Of a DNA stretch of 10,547 nt, positions 1 to 6,640 are shown in pieces. Position 1 is the first letter of the stretch, and each line of letters begins with the position of its first letter. Origin of the DNA: Oscillospiraceae bacterium. GTDB lineage: Bacteria > Bacillota > Clostridia > Saccharofermentanales > Saccharofermentanaceae. The DNA lies in assembly GCA_902795955.1 (NCBI GenBank), contig CADBNJ010000045.1:1-10547 (forward strand). Reading direction: 5' to 3'. A program made the position numbers and the translations under genes. The notes under the pieces are model-generated. The model saw only the letters and a program-made list of their open reading frames with translations, made no database searches and had not been told where the DNA came from.

Positions 1-1204
1 ACGCTTTCCTGACAAAGATCTCCGCGACGAATCCGCCGTCACGTCCGTTGTGGAATTCGATCTCGCCTTCCATCTTCCTCATGAAGTAATCTGCCAGATA
101 CAGTCCCAGACCGCTGCCGGGGAGACCTGACGAACCGGTGCCGCGGTAGAATTTCTGCGTGAGCAAAGACAATTCTTCTTCCGGAACGCCGGGGCCCTCA
201 TCGCTGATCCTTATGATGATGCCTTTGTCATTCTTGGAATATTCAACCGTTACATCGGTCTTCGCGTATTTAAGCGAATTGCCAATGATATTGTCTATCA
301 CCTGTTCCATCCTCAGAGGATCGTAATAAAGCAGGCATTCAGGAACACTTCCGGTCTCCCTTACATTGCCGGCTGCCTTGAGATTATCGATCATGTCACC
401 GATCATGAGTGAAGGGTTATCGGACGGAGCCACCTTAAGCTCCGACACCTCTTCAAGAGATGCGCTCATCATGTTGCTGATGAGACTGTCGATCGTCGCC
501 GCCTTGGCTCTTATGACCTCCGTCTTCGACGTGACATCCGGAGAAGGGTGTTTGACTTCAAGGACCTCGCATGTGGCGCTTATAGTAGCAAGCGGCGTCC
601 TTATGTCGTGGGATAATTCGGCGAGCATCTCCTGCTTGGCCTTCTGCATCTCCGCCTCCTTGGCCCGTGCGCTCTTAAGCTCCTCACGCATGATATCGAA
701 GCTCTCCGTGAACCCGCCGAAAAAATCGCCGCGCCCTTTGGCGAGAGGAAAATCCAGATTGCCCCTGGCCACCTCGCCCGCGAACTTGCCGAGCTTTCTG
801 AACGGCCTGATGTATTTGACATAGACGAAGATAAGAAGTGCCGTTCCCGCTGCAGCAAATGCCGCCCACACGACGATCATCCTTACCGTCATCCCGCGCC
901 CGACAGCCGCAACATCATCATCGACATCATTCCATACGGCCTTACCCGTCACCACGCCGTCCCGCACAATGTCCATTACCAGTGCACCGGACCTGTAGTA
1001 ACCGTTAAGACGCGAAGCATAATCGGCATCGGTGACATTGATCACCACGCAGCCCTCAGGCGCACTGCCGCCCTCCGCTATCTTCTCCACCTGAGAATTG
1101 TAATAGACCATGTCGCGCACGGACCGTTCGCTCCTGCGGAATACCAGGATGAGCCCGGCACATATCAGAACGATCCAGCAGATTACGACATATCTGAACT
1201 TCAT
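1..1204 (-). CDS. Sensor histidine kinase of a two-component system (C-terminal end cut by the window edge)
   Basis: This is a membrane histidine kinase that autophosphorylates and passes phosphate to the response regulator encoded just upstream. I translated 401 codons with no stop; the missing part is probably only a few residues. It has TM1 at about residues 5-21, a small outside domain of about 80 residues, TM2 at about 107-129, a HAMP linker at about 130-181, and a HisKA box ELSHDIRTPL with phospho-acceptor His199. The ATPase domain follows, with N box (N305, N309), G1 box DEGPG at 335-339 and G2 box GSGLGL at 363-368. The catalytic set is therefore complete. The ATG at 1204 overlaps the regulator's TGA (ATGA), which fixes the start and implies translational coupling. 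The outside domain resembles no sensor I recognise, so the signal is unknown. The operon context suggests an envelope or cell-wall cue (inference). Confidence 0.93.
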   Translation of the reverse strand, partial: MKFRYVVICWIVLICAGLILVFRRSERSVRDMVYYNSQVEKIAEGGSAPEGCVVINVTDADYASRLNGYYRSGALVMDIVRDGVVTGKAVWNDVDDDVAAVGRGMTVRMIVVWAAFAAAGTALLIFVYVKYIRPFRKLGKFAGEVARGNLDFPLAKGRGDFFGGFTESFDIMREELKSARAKEAEMQKAKQEMLAELSHDIRTPLATISATCEVLEVKHPSPDVTSKTEVIRAKAATIDSLISNMMSASLEEVSELKVAPSDNPSLMIGDMIDNLKAAGNVRETGSVPECLLYYDPLRMEQVIDNIIGNSLKYAKTDVTVEYSKNDKGIIIRISDEGPGVPEEELSLLTQKFYRGTGSSGLPGSGLGLYLADYFMRKMEGEIEFHNGRDGGFVAEIFVRKA

Positions 1205-1890
1205 TCACCGATCTCCAGAATGTACCCCGTGCCCCAGATGGTCTTGATGTATTGAGGGTCATTGGGATCCTTCTCTATCTTCTCGCGGAGACGTCTTATG
1301 TGAACGTTCAGCGTGCCGTCACTGTAGAACGAATCGCCCCACACGGCTTCAAATATCTCATTCTTCGTAACTATCGTGTTGCGGTGTTCATAGAGGTATT
1401 CCATAAGCGCGAATTCACGTGCCTTGAGCTGTACTCGCCTGCCGTCCAGTGTAACGCTCATGGTGGCGCGGTCCATCGGCGAATGATCCTGTTTTGCAGC
1501 TTGTCCGCCCGAAGGCGCCCCGGCCTGATTGCGCCTCAATATGACCTTGACCTTGGCGAGCAGAACACTTAAGGTATACGGCTTCTTGACGTAATCATCA
1601 CCGCCGATATTGAGTGCTATCAGTACATCATCGTCGCTCTGGCGCGCACTGATAAAAAGTATCGGAATGTCGGATTCCTCACGGATCTTTTTGCACAGTT
1701 CGAAGCCGCTCTGATCTCCGAGATTAACATCGAGAAGAACGACGTCGCACGTGTTGTCCGCCATAAAATCCAGACACGAATCCCTGTCATTCGCAACGTA
1801 GGAACTCACGCCGAACATCCCGAAATACTCGGCTGTCATCTTCGTAAGTTCAACTTCATCGTCGACGATAAGACAGTTATAGTGTGCCAT
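1201..1890 (-). CDS. OmpR/PhoB-family response regulator
   Basis: A 229-aa DNA-binding response regulator. The receiver domain (about residues 1-120) has the acidic pair D10/D11, phospho-acceptor D54 in VVLLDVNLG, switch S81 and the conserved Lys103 before Pro104. A Gly/Ala/Gln-rich linker of about 20 residues leads to an OmpR-type winged helix (about 144-229) with LKAREFALMEYL, a recognition segment around TLNVHIRRLREKI, and the terminal hairpin TIWGTGYIL. Length and architecture are normal for the family. The ATG lies 9 bp after the stop of the Ddl-type ligase gene and has no good Shine-Dalgarno at the usual distance; the purine-rich stretch lies further back inside the ligase gene. Translation probably depends on ribosomes finishing the ligase. 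The natural partner is the overlapping kinase gene. Target genes are unknown, and autoregulation of this operon is a reasonable guess. Confidence 0.95.
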   Translation of the reverse strand: MAHYNCLIVDDEVELTKMTAEYFGMFGVSSYVANDRDSCLDFMADNTCDVVLLDVNLGDQSGFELCKKIREESDIPILFISARQSDDDVLIALNIGGDDYVKKPYTLSVLLAKVKVILRRNQAGAPSGGQAAKQDHSPMDRATMSVTLDGRRVQLKAREFALMEYLYEHRNTIVTKNEIFEAVWGDSFYSDGTLNVHIRRLREKIEKDPNDPQYIKTIWGTGYILEIGE

Positions 1891-1899
1891 AAAGGTATC

Positions 1900-3081
1900 T
1901 TACAGCTTTCCTCCCTTTGACCCTCCGAGGCTGGCGGAATTAAGTATATTCGTATCAAATGAGAACGTGATGTCCTCCTCCGTTCTTGCCCTCTTGAGCG
2001 CGAGCTTGATCATCCTGTCGAGCAGTTCCTTATAAGGGACACCCAGAGGTTCCCACAGATAGAAGGACAGGGACCCCGGGATCGTGTTGATCTCGTTGAA
2101 GTAGAGCTTGCCCGTATCCTCGTCTATCATGAAGTCTATCCTTGCGACTCCGTTGCATCCGAGCGCCTTGAACGCCTTCACGGCCATGCTCCTGACCTCT
2201 TCCCGCTTCTCCGGCGTCAGCTCGGCAGGTATCTTCCTCGATACGCTGGCCATGCCCTTGGAACCGCTTCCCTTGGCATTGGATACATACTTGTCCTCGT
2301 AGCTCAATATCTCATCGCTGTGGAGCGGTTCTTCGCACTCCGAAGCCTCTGCATCGTTCTCGTCACCCAATACCGAGCAGTTGATCTCGCGCAGATTGAT
2401 TATGGCATGCTCGATCAGTATCTTTGTAGCGTATCTGAAAGCATCGTCTACGGAACGTGACAGCTCCGCCCTGTCCTTTGCTACGCTGATGCCGACACTG
2501 GAACCGAGGTTGACCGGCTTGACGATCACAGGGTAACCGAACTTCTTCTCTACACTGTCGAGAAGAACATTCATCTCCTGATAATCCGAGAGAGTATATG
2601 TCTTCGCGTCGAGAACCGGGATATCGTACTCCTTGAGCACCGCCTTCATTATGAACTTGTCCATGCCTATGGCCGATGCCGTGACATCGCACCCCACGAA
2701 AGGCACTCCCAGCGTCTTCAGGAATCCCTGCAAAGTTCCGTCCTCCACGTTCGTTCCGTGAACAGCCGGGAATACAATGTCGACCGCTGTCTCCTTGTTC
2801 TTGCCGAATTTCTTGAGAGGATAAGGCATCAGCACGACCTTGCCGTCCTCGTTCATCATGACAACCCTCTGTGACTTATTGAGAAGTGCGGGAATGTCCT
2901 TGTATGCCTCTATATCACCTATTGATTCCCCGATATACATCTCGTTCTTCTTGGTCATATATACCGGGATCACATCATACTTCTCCGTATCCATTGCAAG
3001 CAATGCCTGGATTCCCGTAATAACGGATACCTCGTGTTCAACGCTCTTACCGCCGAACAGCATGGCTACTGTTGATCTCAC
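1900..3081 (-). CDS. ddl: D-alanine--D-alanine ligase family protein (ATP-grasp)
   Basis: A 393-aa cytoplasmic ATP-grasp ligase predicted to make D-Ala-D-Ala (or a related depsi/dipeptide) for the peptidoglycan stem. Visible landmarks are GGKSVEHEVS (Glu16, first D-Ala site), PAVHGTNVEDGTLQG (106-119), the ATP-grasp loop around GSSVG (193-197), Lys264-Tyr265 in the omega loop SYEDKY, Arg314 and Asp316 in GVARIDF, and metal ligands Glu330 and Asn332 in NEINT. The omega-loop Tyr is the residue of D-Ala-D-Ala enzymes, whereas D-lactate-adding ligases carry other residues there. The segment after the metal ligands reads PGSLSFYLWEP instead of the usual PGMTSHSL-type sequence, so this is a divergent branch and second-site specificity is less certain. 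The start is GTG at 3081, 9 nt after AGGAGG; that Shine-Dalgarno overlaps the TAG stop of the upstream Mur ligase. No ATG in this frame is better placed. Confidence 0.93.
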   Translation of the reverse strand: MRSTVAMLFGGKSVEHEVSVITGIQALLAMDTEKYDVIPVYMTKKNEMYIGESIGDIEAYKDIPALLNKSQRVVMMNEDGKVVLMPYPLKKFGKNKETAVDIVFPAVHGTNVEDGTLQGFLKTLGVPFVGCDVTASAIGMDKFIMKAVLKEYDIPVLDAKTYTLSDYQEMNVLLDSVEKKFGYPVIVKPVNLGSSVGISVAKDRAELSRSVDDAFRYATKILIEHAIINLREINCSVLGDENDAEASECEEPLHSDEILSYEDKYVSNAKGSGSKGMASVSRKIPAELTPEKREEVRSMAVKAFKALGCNGVARIDFMIDEDTGKLYFNEINTIPGSLSFYLWEPLGVPYKELLDRMIKLALKRARTEEDITFSFDTNILNSASLGGSKGGKL

Positions 3082-3094
3082 TTGAAATTACCTC

Positions 3095-4666
3095 CTAGTA
3101 GTTATCGGGCAGGTCGTTCTCCAAGAGGATGTATTTATGTCCCTGCTCTTTGATGCCATACGCATATTGTACCGCATCTTCCAGTTTATCGTACACAAGA
3201 CATTTATCTTCAGGGAATCCCTTGCTCAGCACGCCTTCCCTGATGGGTTCGGCCCTCTTCCTGCCTACGAGCAGGATATAATCGCAGCAGTCTGCGGCGT
3301 ATGTGCCGAACAGGCGGTTATACTCATATTCCTTATCACCCAGTTCGACCATTCCGGGAGTGATGAGTATCCTTATCCCGTCGAACATCTTAAGCGTCTC
3401 GACCGCCGCCCTGGAACCTACGGGATTTGAGTTGTACGCGTCATCTATGATCGTCACTGCGCCATGATCCTTTAGCTCCATTCTGTGAGGAACAGGTTCT
3501 ATCCTCCTGACAGGTATACGCAGGTTCTTCATAGGCACTCCCAGCCTGTTTGCTACCGCTATAGCACCTGCGATATTGATGACGTTGTGCTTGCCGACGA
3601 GCCTTGTGCTGAACACTTCGGATTCTCCGTCAGGAGAAGTCACGGTGAACTCCGTTCCGTTCTGTGATACCTTGAGGCCGGAAGCGGTATAGCCGTCGTT
3701 CTCGCTCTCTGTGTAATAGATGATGTTCCTGTATTTGCCCGCACACTTGTCAACCTGCTGCCTTATGTACTCATTGTCACCGTTGAGGAACAGCATACCG
3801 TCTTCAGGCAGTGAATCAGCCAGCTCGAACTTTGTCTTCTTGATGTTGTCAATACTGAAGAAGGTATCAAGGTGCTGGGGACCGACCGATGTGATGACGC
3901 CGTGATGGGGATGGACAATGTCGCATATCTCCTTGATCTCACCGACGCGGCGCGCACCCATCTCACAGACAAAGATCTCGTGTGAAGGCTTCAGCGATCC
4001 CCTTATGGTCTTGACGATACCCATGGGGGTGTTATAGCTTTCGGGCGTAACGAGCGTATTGAAGCTGTCGCGCAGGAGTGTGTAGAGATAGAACTTGACG
4101 CTTGTCTTGCCGTAGCTGCCCGTGACGCCTATTATTGTCAGATCCTTGCATGACTTGAGGATCCTCTTTGCATCGTTGATGTAGTGAAGGTTGACCAGCT
4201 GCTCGACCGGGTGGTTGATGATATTCGCGATGATATTGAAGAACCACTGGGTGCCGGCTATGATCATCATGGCGCCGGTCAGGGGCTCTATTCCGGAGAA
4301 CAGCGCAATCACCGTAAGGATCGCGGCGATGAGCACGACTATAGTGACCAGCATACGCTTCACTCTCGCCGTATAGACCAGCTTCTTCTTGGCCTTCATC
4401 CTTCTCAAAGCGCGGAACACGACAATGATGAGCCACAGCCACAGCCATATCACGATATCAACGGCGATGTGGCTGACAAAAAGCCTCAGCGTGCCGAGCA
4501 CGATCGCTGCAATGAGCACCCACTGCATCCGCAGATTCTTCCTGAGCCAGCTGATCTGCTCATCGTTCTTGTATCCGTTGAGCTGGAACATATGCATGTT
4601 GTAACGCATTGCAAGGAAGATGGCATATGCCGCCAGGAGATCGGTAACTGCAGTCCTTATTATCAT
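3095..4666 (-). CDS. Membrane-anchored MurF-type Mur ligase
   Basis: A 523-aa protein with two parts. Residues 1-150 contain about five hydrophobic segments (roughly 3-20, 47-65, 66-87, 104-124, 127-149). Residues 175-523 form a Mur ligase: P-loop GVTGSYGKTS (180-189), YNTPMGIVKT (211-220), EMGARRVGEI (235-244), SVGPQHLDTF (260-269), KHN (359-361) and the MurF hallmark DDAYNSNP (408-415). The central and C-terminal domains match MurF, which adds D-Ala-D-Ala to UDP-MurNAc-tripeptide using ATP. The usual soluble N-terminal UDP-substrate domain is absent and a membrane anchor stands in its place, so the substrate may be lipid-linked or presented at the membrane (inference). The start ATG overlaps the hydrolase stop (ATGA), and the stop lies within the Shine-Dalgarno of the Ddl-type gene. 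Whether it is the cell's main MurF cannot be told from this window; MurT is unlikely because no Cys4 zinc site is seen. Confidence 0.9.
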   Translation of the reverse strand: MIIRTAVTDLLAAYAIFLAMRYNMHMFQLNGYKNDEQISWLRKNLRMQWVLIAAIVLGTLRLFVSHIAVDIVIWLWLWLIIVVFRALRRMKAKKKLVYTARVKRMLVTIVVLIAAILTVIALFSGIEPLTGAMMIIAGTQWFFNIIANIINHPVEQLVNLHYINDAKRILKSCKDLTIIGVTGSYGKTSVKFYLYTLLRDSFNTLVTPESYNTPMGIVKTIRGSLKPSHEIFVCEMGARRVGEIKEICDIVHPHHGVITSVGPQHLDTFFSIDNIKKTKFELADSLPEDGMLFLNGDNEYIRQQVDKCAGKYRNIIYYTESENDGYTASGLKVSQNGTEFTVTSPDGESEVFSTRLVGKHNVINIAGAIAVANRLGVPMKNLRIPVRRIEPVPHRMELKDHGAVTIIDDAYNSNPVGSRAAVETLKMFDGIRILITPGMVELGDKEYEYNRLFGTYAADCCDYILLVGRKRAEPIREGVLSKGFPEDKCLVYDKLEDAVQYAYGIKEQGHKYILLENDLPDNY

Positions 4667-5445
4667 ACGGCAGCTCCTATCCTGAAGAAAGCCTTCATTA
4701 TGCCTGTGAATTTCTGCGGCTGCTCAAGGAAACAGTAGTGGGTTCCCCCTTCGAGCACGACGAGCCCCGAGCCTTTGATCTTCTCCTCCATTATCTTCGC
4801 ATCACCGATCGGTGTTGCCGTATCCTTATCTCCCCATATCAGGAGCGTCTCTTTGTCGATCTTCTCCAGGCGGTCCGTCAGATCATCATTGACCGCCATA
4901 ACAAGACAGTTCCTCATGACCGGAGTTGCATTCCTGTAATCCGCAGACCCCTGCCTGCTCCTCCAGTCGTCGATGATCTCCGGGAACAGGAAATATATGA
5001 ACTTCAGCCCGAAAAGCTTCTTCAAGAACTTATACTTCCTCACCCCGAACTTCTGCCTGAACGTCTTCTTATGTACGATTCCCGCGCTGCCCATCAGGAC
5101 TATCTTCTCTATCTCAAAAGGGATACTCTCCCTCGAAGCGAGCTTGATTATGACTCTTCCGCCATACGAATGACCGATGAGCGCTGCCTTTGTTATTCCG
5201 AGCGCCTCCATCAGATGACAGAAAAAGTCCGCATACCTGTCAACGTTCCACGCCTCCGGCGGCTCCGGACTTGCCCCGAACCCCGGGAAATCGAACTGCA
5301 GGACCCTGTATTCGCTGTTGATAGAGTTCGCCACGACATCATAAAGACCGAAGTCCGTGCCCCATCCCTGAAGCACAACTGCGGTCTTGTCACCGTCTCC
5401 CGTGAACTTATAGCTTATGCTCAATCCGTCGATCTCAATATTCAT
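4663..5445 (-). CDS. Alpha/beta-fold hydrolase
   Basis: A 260-aa predicted cytoplasmic serine hydrolase with a complete catalytic triad: nucleophile Ser93 in GHSYGG (91-96), acid Asp208 in WGDKDTATP, and His236 in GGTHYCFLEQP. The oxyanion-hole region is around LQGWGT (25-30), and FDFPGFGAS (51-59) is the usual strand-loop of this fold. The cap segment (about 125-170) is rich in Lys, Arg and aromatics and could touch membrane or an anionic ligand (inference). No signal peptide is seen. The substrate is unknown. Its stop overlaps the start of the Mur ligase by four bases, which argues for a linked role in cell-wall precursor metabolism such as ester or thioester cleavage, but nothing in the sequence proves this. 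The Shine-Dalgarno before the ATG is poor (GAG only), and an AT-rich TATTAT lies 8-13 nt upstream. Confidence 0.9.
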   Translation of the reverse strand: MNIEIDGLSISYKFTGDGDKTAVVLQGWGTDFGLYDVVANSINSEYRVLQFDFPGFGASPEPPEAWNVDRYADFFCHLMEALGITKAALIGHSYGGRVIIKLASRESIPFEIEKIVLMGSAGIVHKKTFRQKFGVRKYKFLKKLFGLKFIYFLFPEIIDDWRSRQGSADYRNATPVMRNCLVMAVNDDLTDRLEKIDKETLLIWGDKDTATPIGDAKIMEEKIKGSGLVVLEGGTHYCFLEQPQKFTGIMKAFFRIGAAV

Positions 5446-5475
5446 ACGCTCTATAATAATAAAAAAGGCGCGTTT

Positions 5476-6114
5476 TTACAAATAATCGTAAATGTCTTCC
5501 ACAGCCGGGGCGATCTTCCTGACACCGCACTCCTCCAGTTCCTCCCGCGTCCCGAAGCCGTAGAGCACGCCGATGCAGTCGATCCCAAGGTCTATCGCGC
5601 CCTTCGCATCGAACCTTGTGTCCCCTACAAGGACCACTCTCCTCTTTTCCGGATTCCCTGCCCTCCTGAAGAATTCCTCAAGCACATCAGTCTTCGTGAT
5701 CCTCTTACCGTCAGCCGTTGCCCCGCATATCATGTCGAAATGCCGTGCAAGCCCGTTCCTGCTAAGCACCTCCACCGCCGCAGTCTCCAGCTTCGACGTC
5801 GCCACCGCAAGAGTCTTGCCGTCCTCATGTATCCTGTCGAGCAGCTCGTGAAGCCCGTCATACGGAGTATTCTCGAACATTCCGCCGCCCATGTAATAAT
5901 CCCTGAATATGCTGATGACCTTATCCAGATCCTCACCCTCAAATCCGTAATACGTGCCGAAAGAATACTGCAGCGGCGGCCCGATAAACTTCCTCAGATT
6001 GCTCCTGTCCTCATCTATCCCAAACTCCTTAAGCGCGATCTGCACCCCCTTTGTTACGCCCTCACTCGTATCCGAGAGCGTTCCGTCCAGATCAAATAAA
6101 ATGTAGTCGTACAT
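5476..6114 (-). CDS. HAD-superfamily phosphatase (Gph/PpaX-like)
   Basis: A 212-aa HAD hydrolase with an alpha-helical C1 cap. Motif I is FDLDGTL with nucleophile Asp8 and acid/base Asp10, motif II is ATSK with Ser107, motif III is Lys141, and motif IV is GDTRFDAKGA with Asp165 and Asp169. Length and order fit phosphoglycolate phosphatase or pyrophosphatase PpaX relatives, which hydrolyse small phosphate esters or pyrophosphate. The exact substrate cannot be read from the sequence. The ATG at 6114 has AGGA 7 nt upstream. It is the first gene of the leftward operon, about 78 nt after the predicted transcription start, and lies 30 bp before the hydrolase gene. A link to cell-wall synthesis is only by association; it could be general housekeeping. 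Confidence 0.92.
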   Translation of the reverse strand: MYDYILFDLDGTLSDTSEGVTKGVQIALKEFGIDEDRSNLRKFIGPPLQYSFGTYYGFEGEDLDKVISIFRDYYMGGGMFENTPYDGLHELLDRIHEDGKTLAVATSKLETAAVEVLSRNGLARHFDMICGATADGKRITKTDVLEEFFRRAGNPEKRRVVLVGDTRFDAKGAIDLGIDCIGVLYGFGTREELEECGVRKIAPAVEDIYDYL

Positions 6115-6192
6115 GCTTGTGTCCTTTATGTAGATATTCCGGTTAGTGTGCCCGGTCAGTATGACCGTCTGTATGGCAGTCGGTCCGGGCGC
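6115..6192 (-). promoter_or_regulatory. Structured 5' leader of the cell-wall operon
   Basis: Between the predicted start of transcription and the HAD gene lie two mutually exclusive stems. One pairs GCCCGG (6150-6155 on the plus strand) with CCGGGC (6185-6190). The other is a tight hairpin, CGGTCA/TGACCG, with a 3-nt loop at 6153-6167. They share bases 6153-6155, so both cannot form at once. No U-tract follows, so this is not an obvious attenuator. The function (mRNA stability, translation control or none) is not known. Confidence 0.4.
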
Positions 6193-6198
6193 ACGACT

Positions 6199-6227
6199 AT
6201 TATAGTCAGTGTGGCGCCTCTTAACAA
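6199..6227 (-). promoter_or_regulatory. Sigma-A-type promoter of the leftward operon
   Basis: On the minus strand TTGTTA (6227-6222, 4 of 6 to consensus) is followed after 17 bp by a perfect TATAAT (6204-6199). Transcription would begin near 6192 and read the HAD gene first. The -10 lies inside a small palindrome, GACTA-TTA-TAGTC (6195-6207), which could also be an operator half-site arrangement (inference). Confidence 0.65.
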
Positions 6228-6640
6228 CAGTTATCAGATATTTGAGATCCTGACTCCGGGACTGACTTGGGATCCGGAATTACGCCCGGATTCTCCGCAG
6301 AAGAACGCCAGTGGCGTTATAGCAGAGGAGAATTTTGGCAGGATTACGTCTGAATTCTCCGCGAAAGAACGCCGGTAGCGTTACCGGAGAGGAGAATTTT
6401 GGCAGGATTACATCTGAATTCTCCACAGATGAACGCCAGTGGCGTTATAGCAGAGGAGAATTCCGGCAGGATTCGAGGCTGCGGATAACAGTCGTATAGG
6501 CGACCAAGTTACTCACGTCACTCTGTGAAGCCCGCGGCTGCTTGCGAGCGGACTTCCGCAGGTTTTGGCGCCGGGACGAGCACTTGAAGTAACAACTCAG
6601 CAAGACGCGAGCGCCAAAACCGAGGACTGTAGCGAGCAAG
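6228..6640. other. Non-coding interval between the mutS-like gene and the operon promoter
   Basis: This stretch of just over 400 bases holds the 64-bp tandem array (6291-6473) and most of the large palindrome (6529-6653), separated by about 55 bp in which I see only short weak dyads (for example TCAC...GTGA at 6513-6528). Short open frames on either strand here have no supported start, no domain and no composition like the neighbouring genes, so I leave them unannotated. No clear terminator for the mutS-like gene is visible. Confidence 0.6.
6291..6473. repeat. Tandem array of three 64-bp units with nested inverted repeats
   Basis: Three units start at 6291, 6355 and 6419, giving an exact 64-bp period; the third is partial and ends near 6473. 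Each begins TTCTCC and has GGAGAA at unit positions 37-42, extending to a 7-, 8- and 9-bp inverted repeat in units 1, 2 and 3 when flanks are counted (perfect GAATTCTCC/GGAGAATTC in unit 3). Units 1 and 3 contain an inner hairpin AACGCC-AGT-GGCGTT. Unit 2 instead has CCGGTA-GCGT-TACCGG. A spacer around TTTTGGCAGGATTACGTCTG separates the palindromes. The array lies downstream of the mutS-like gene and upstream of the operon promoter. No convincing protein is encoded. Confidence 0.9.

Noticed and set aside
366..824. A 152-codon plus-strand frame opposite the histidine kinase.
   Set aside because: The minus strand here encodes the HAMP, HisKA and following helices with all motifs in frame; the plus frame is a low-complexity Ser/Leu shadow.
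1..3081. A VanRS-type glycopeptide-resistance locus.
   Set aside because: No VanH, VanX, VanY or VanW is present, the ligase keeps the D-Ala-D-Ala-type Tyr in its omega loop, and OmpR-type regulator and kinase pairs are too common for the match to be specific.
5446..5475. An intrinsic terminator between the HAD and hydrolase genes (AAAAAGGCGCGTTTTT).
   Set aside because: The only stem is A-T pairing around a GGCGCG core too small to fold stably; the neighbours are 30 bp apart on the same strand and more likely co-transcribed.
4738..6099. A 453-codon open frame on the plus strand, antisense to the hydrolase and HAD genes.
   Set aside because: It lies wholly opposite two genes with complete catalytic motifs, contains no recognisable domain, is rich in Arg, His and Pro as expected for a codon-bias shadow, and has no supported promoter or Shine-Dalgarno.
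6148..6378. A 76-codon plus-strand frame running from the leader region into the 64-bp array.
   Set aside because: It crosses the operon leader, the promoter and the repeats, has no family similarity, and the 64-bp period is not a multiple of three, so the repeats shift frame.
6291..6473. The three repeats as a CRISPR array.
   Set aside because: The spacers between palindromes are themselves repeated rather than unique, only three units exist, and no cas gene is present.
6445..6639. A 64-codon minus-strand frame after the mutS-like stop.
   Set aside because: It spans the large palindrome and part of the array, has no convincing Shine-Dalgarno and no domain; composition looks non-coding.
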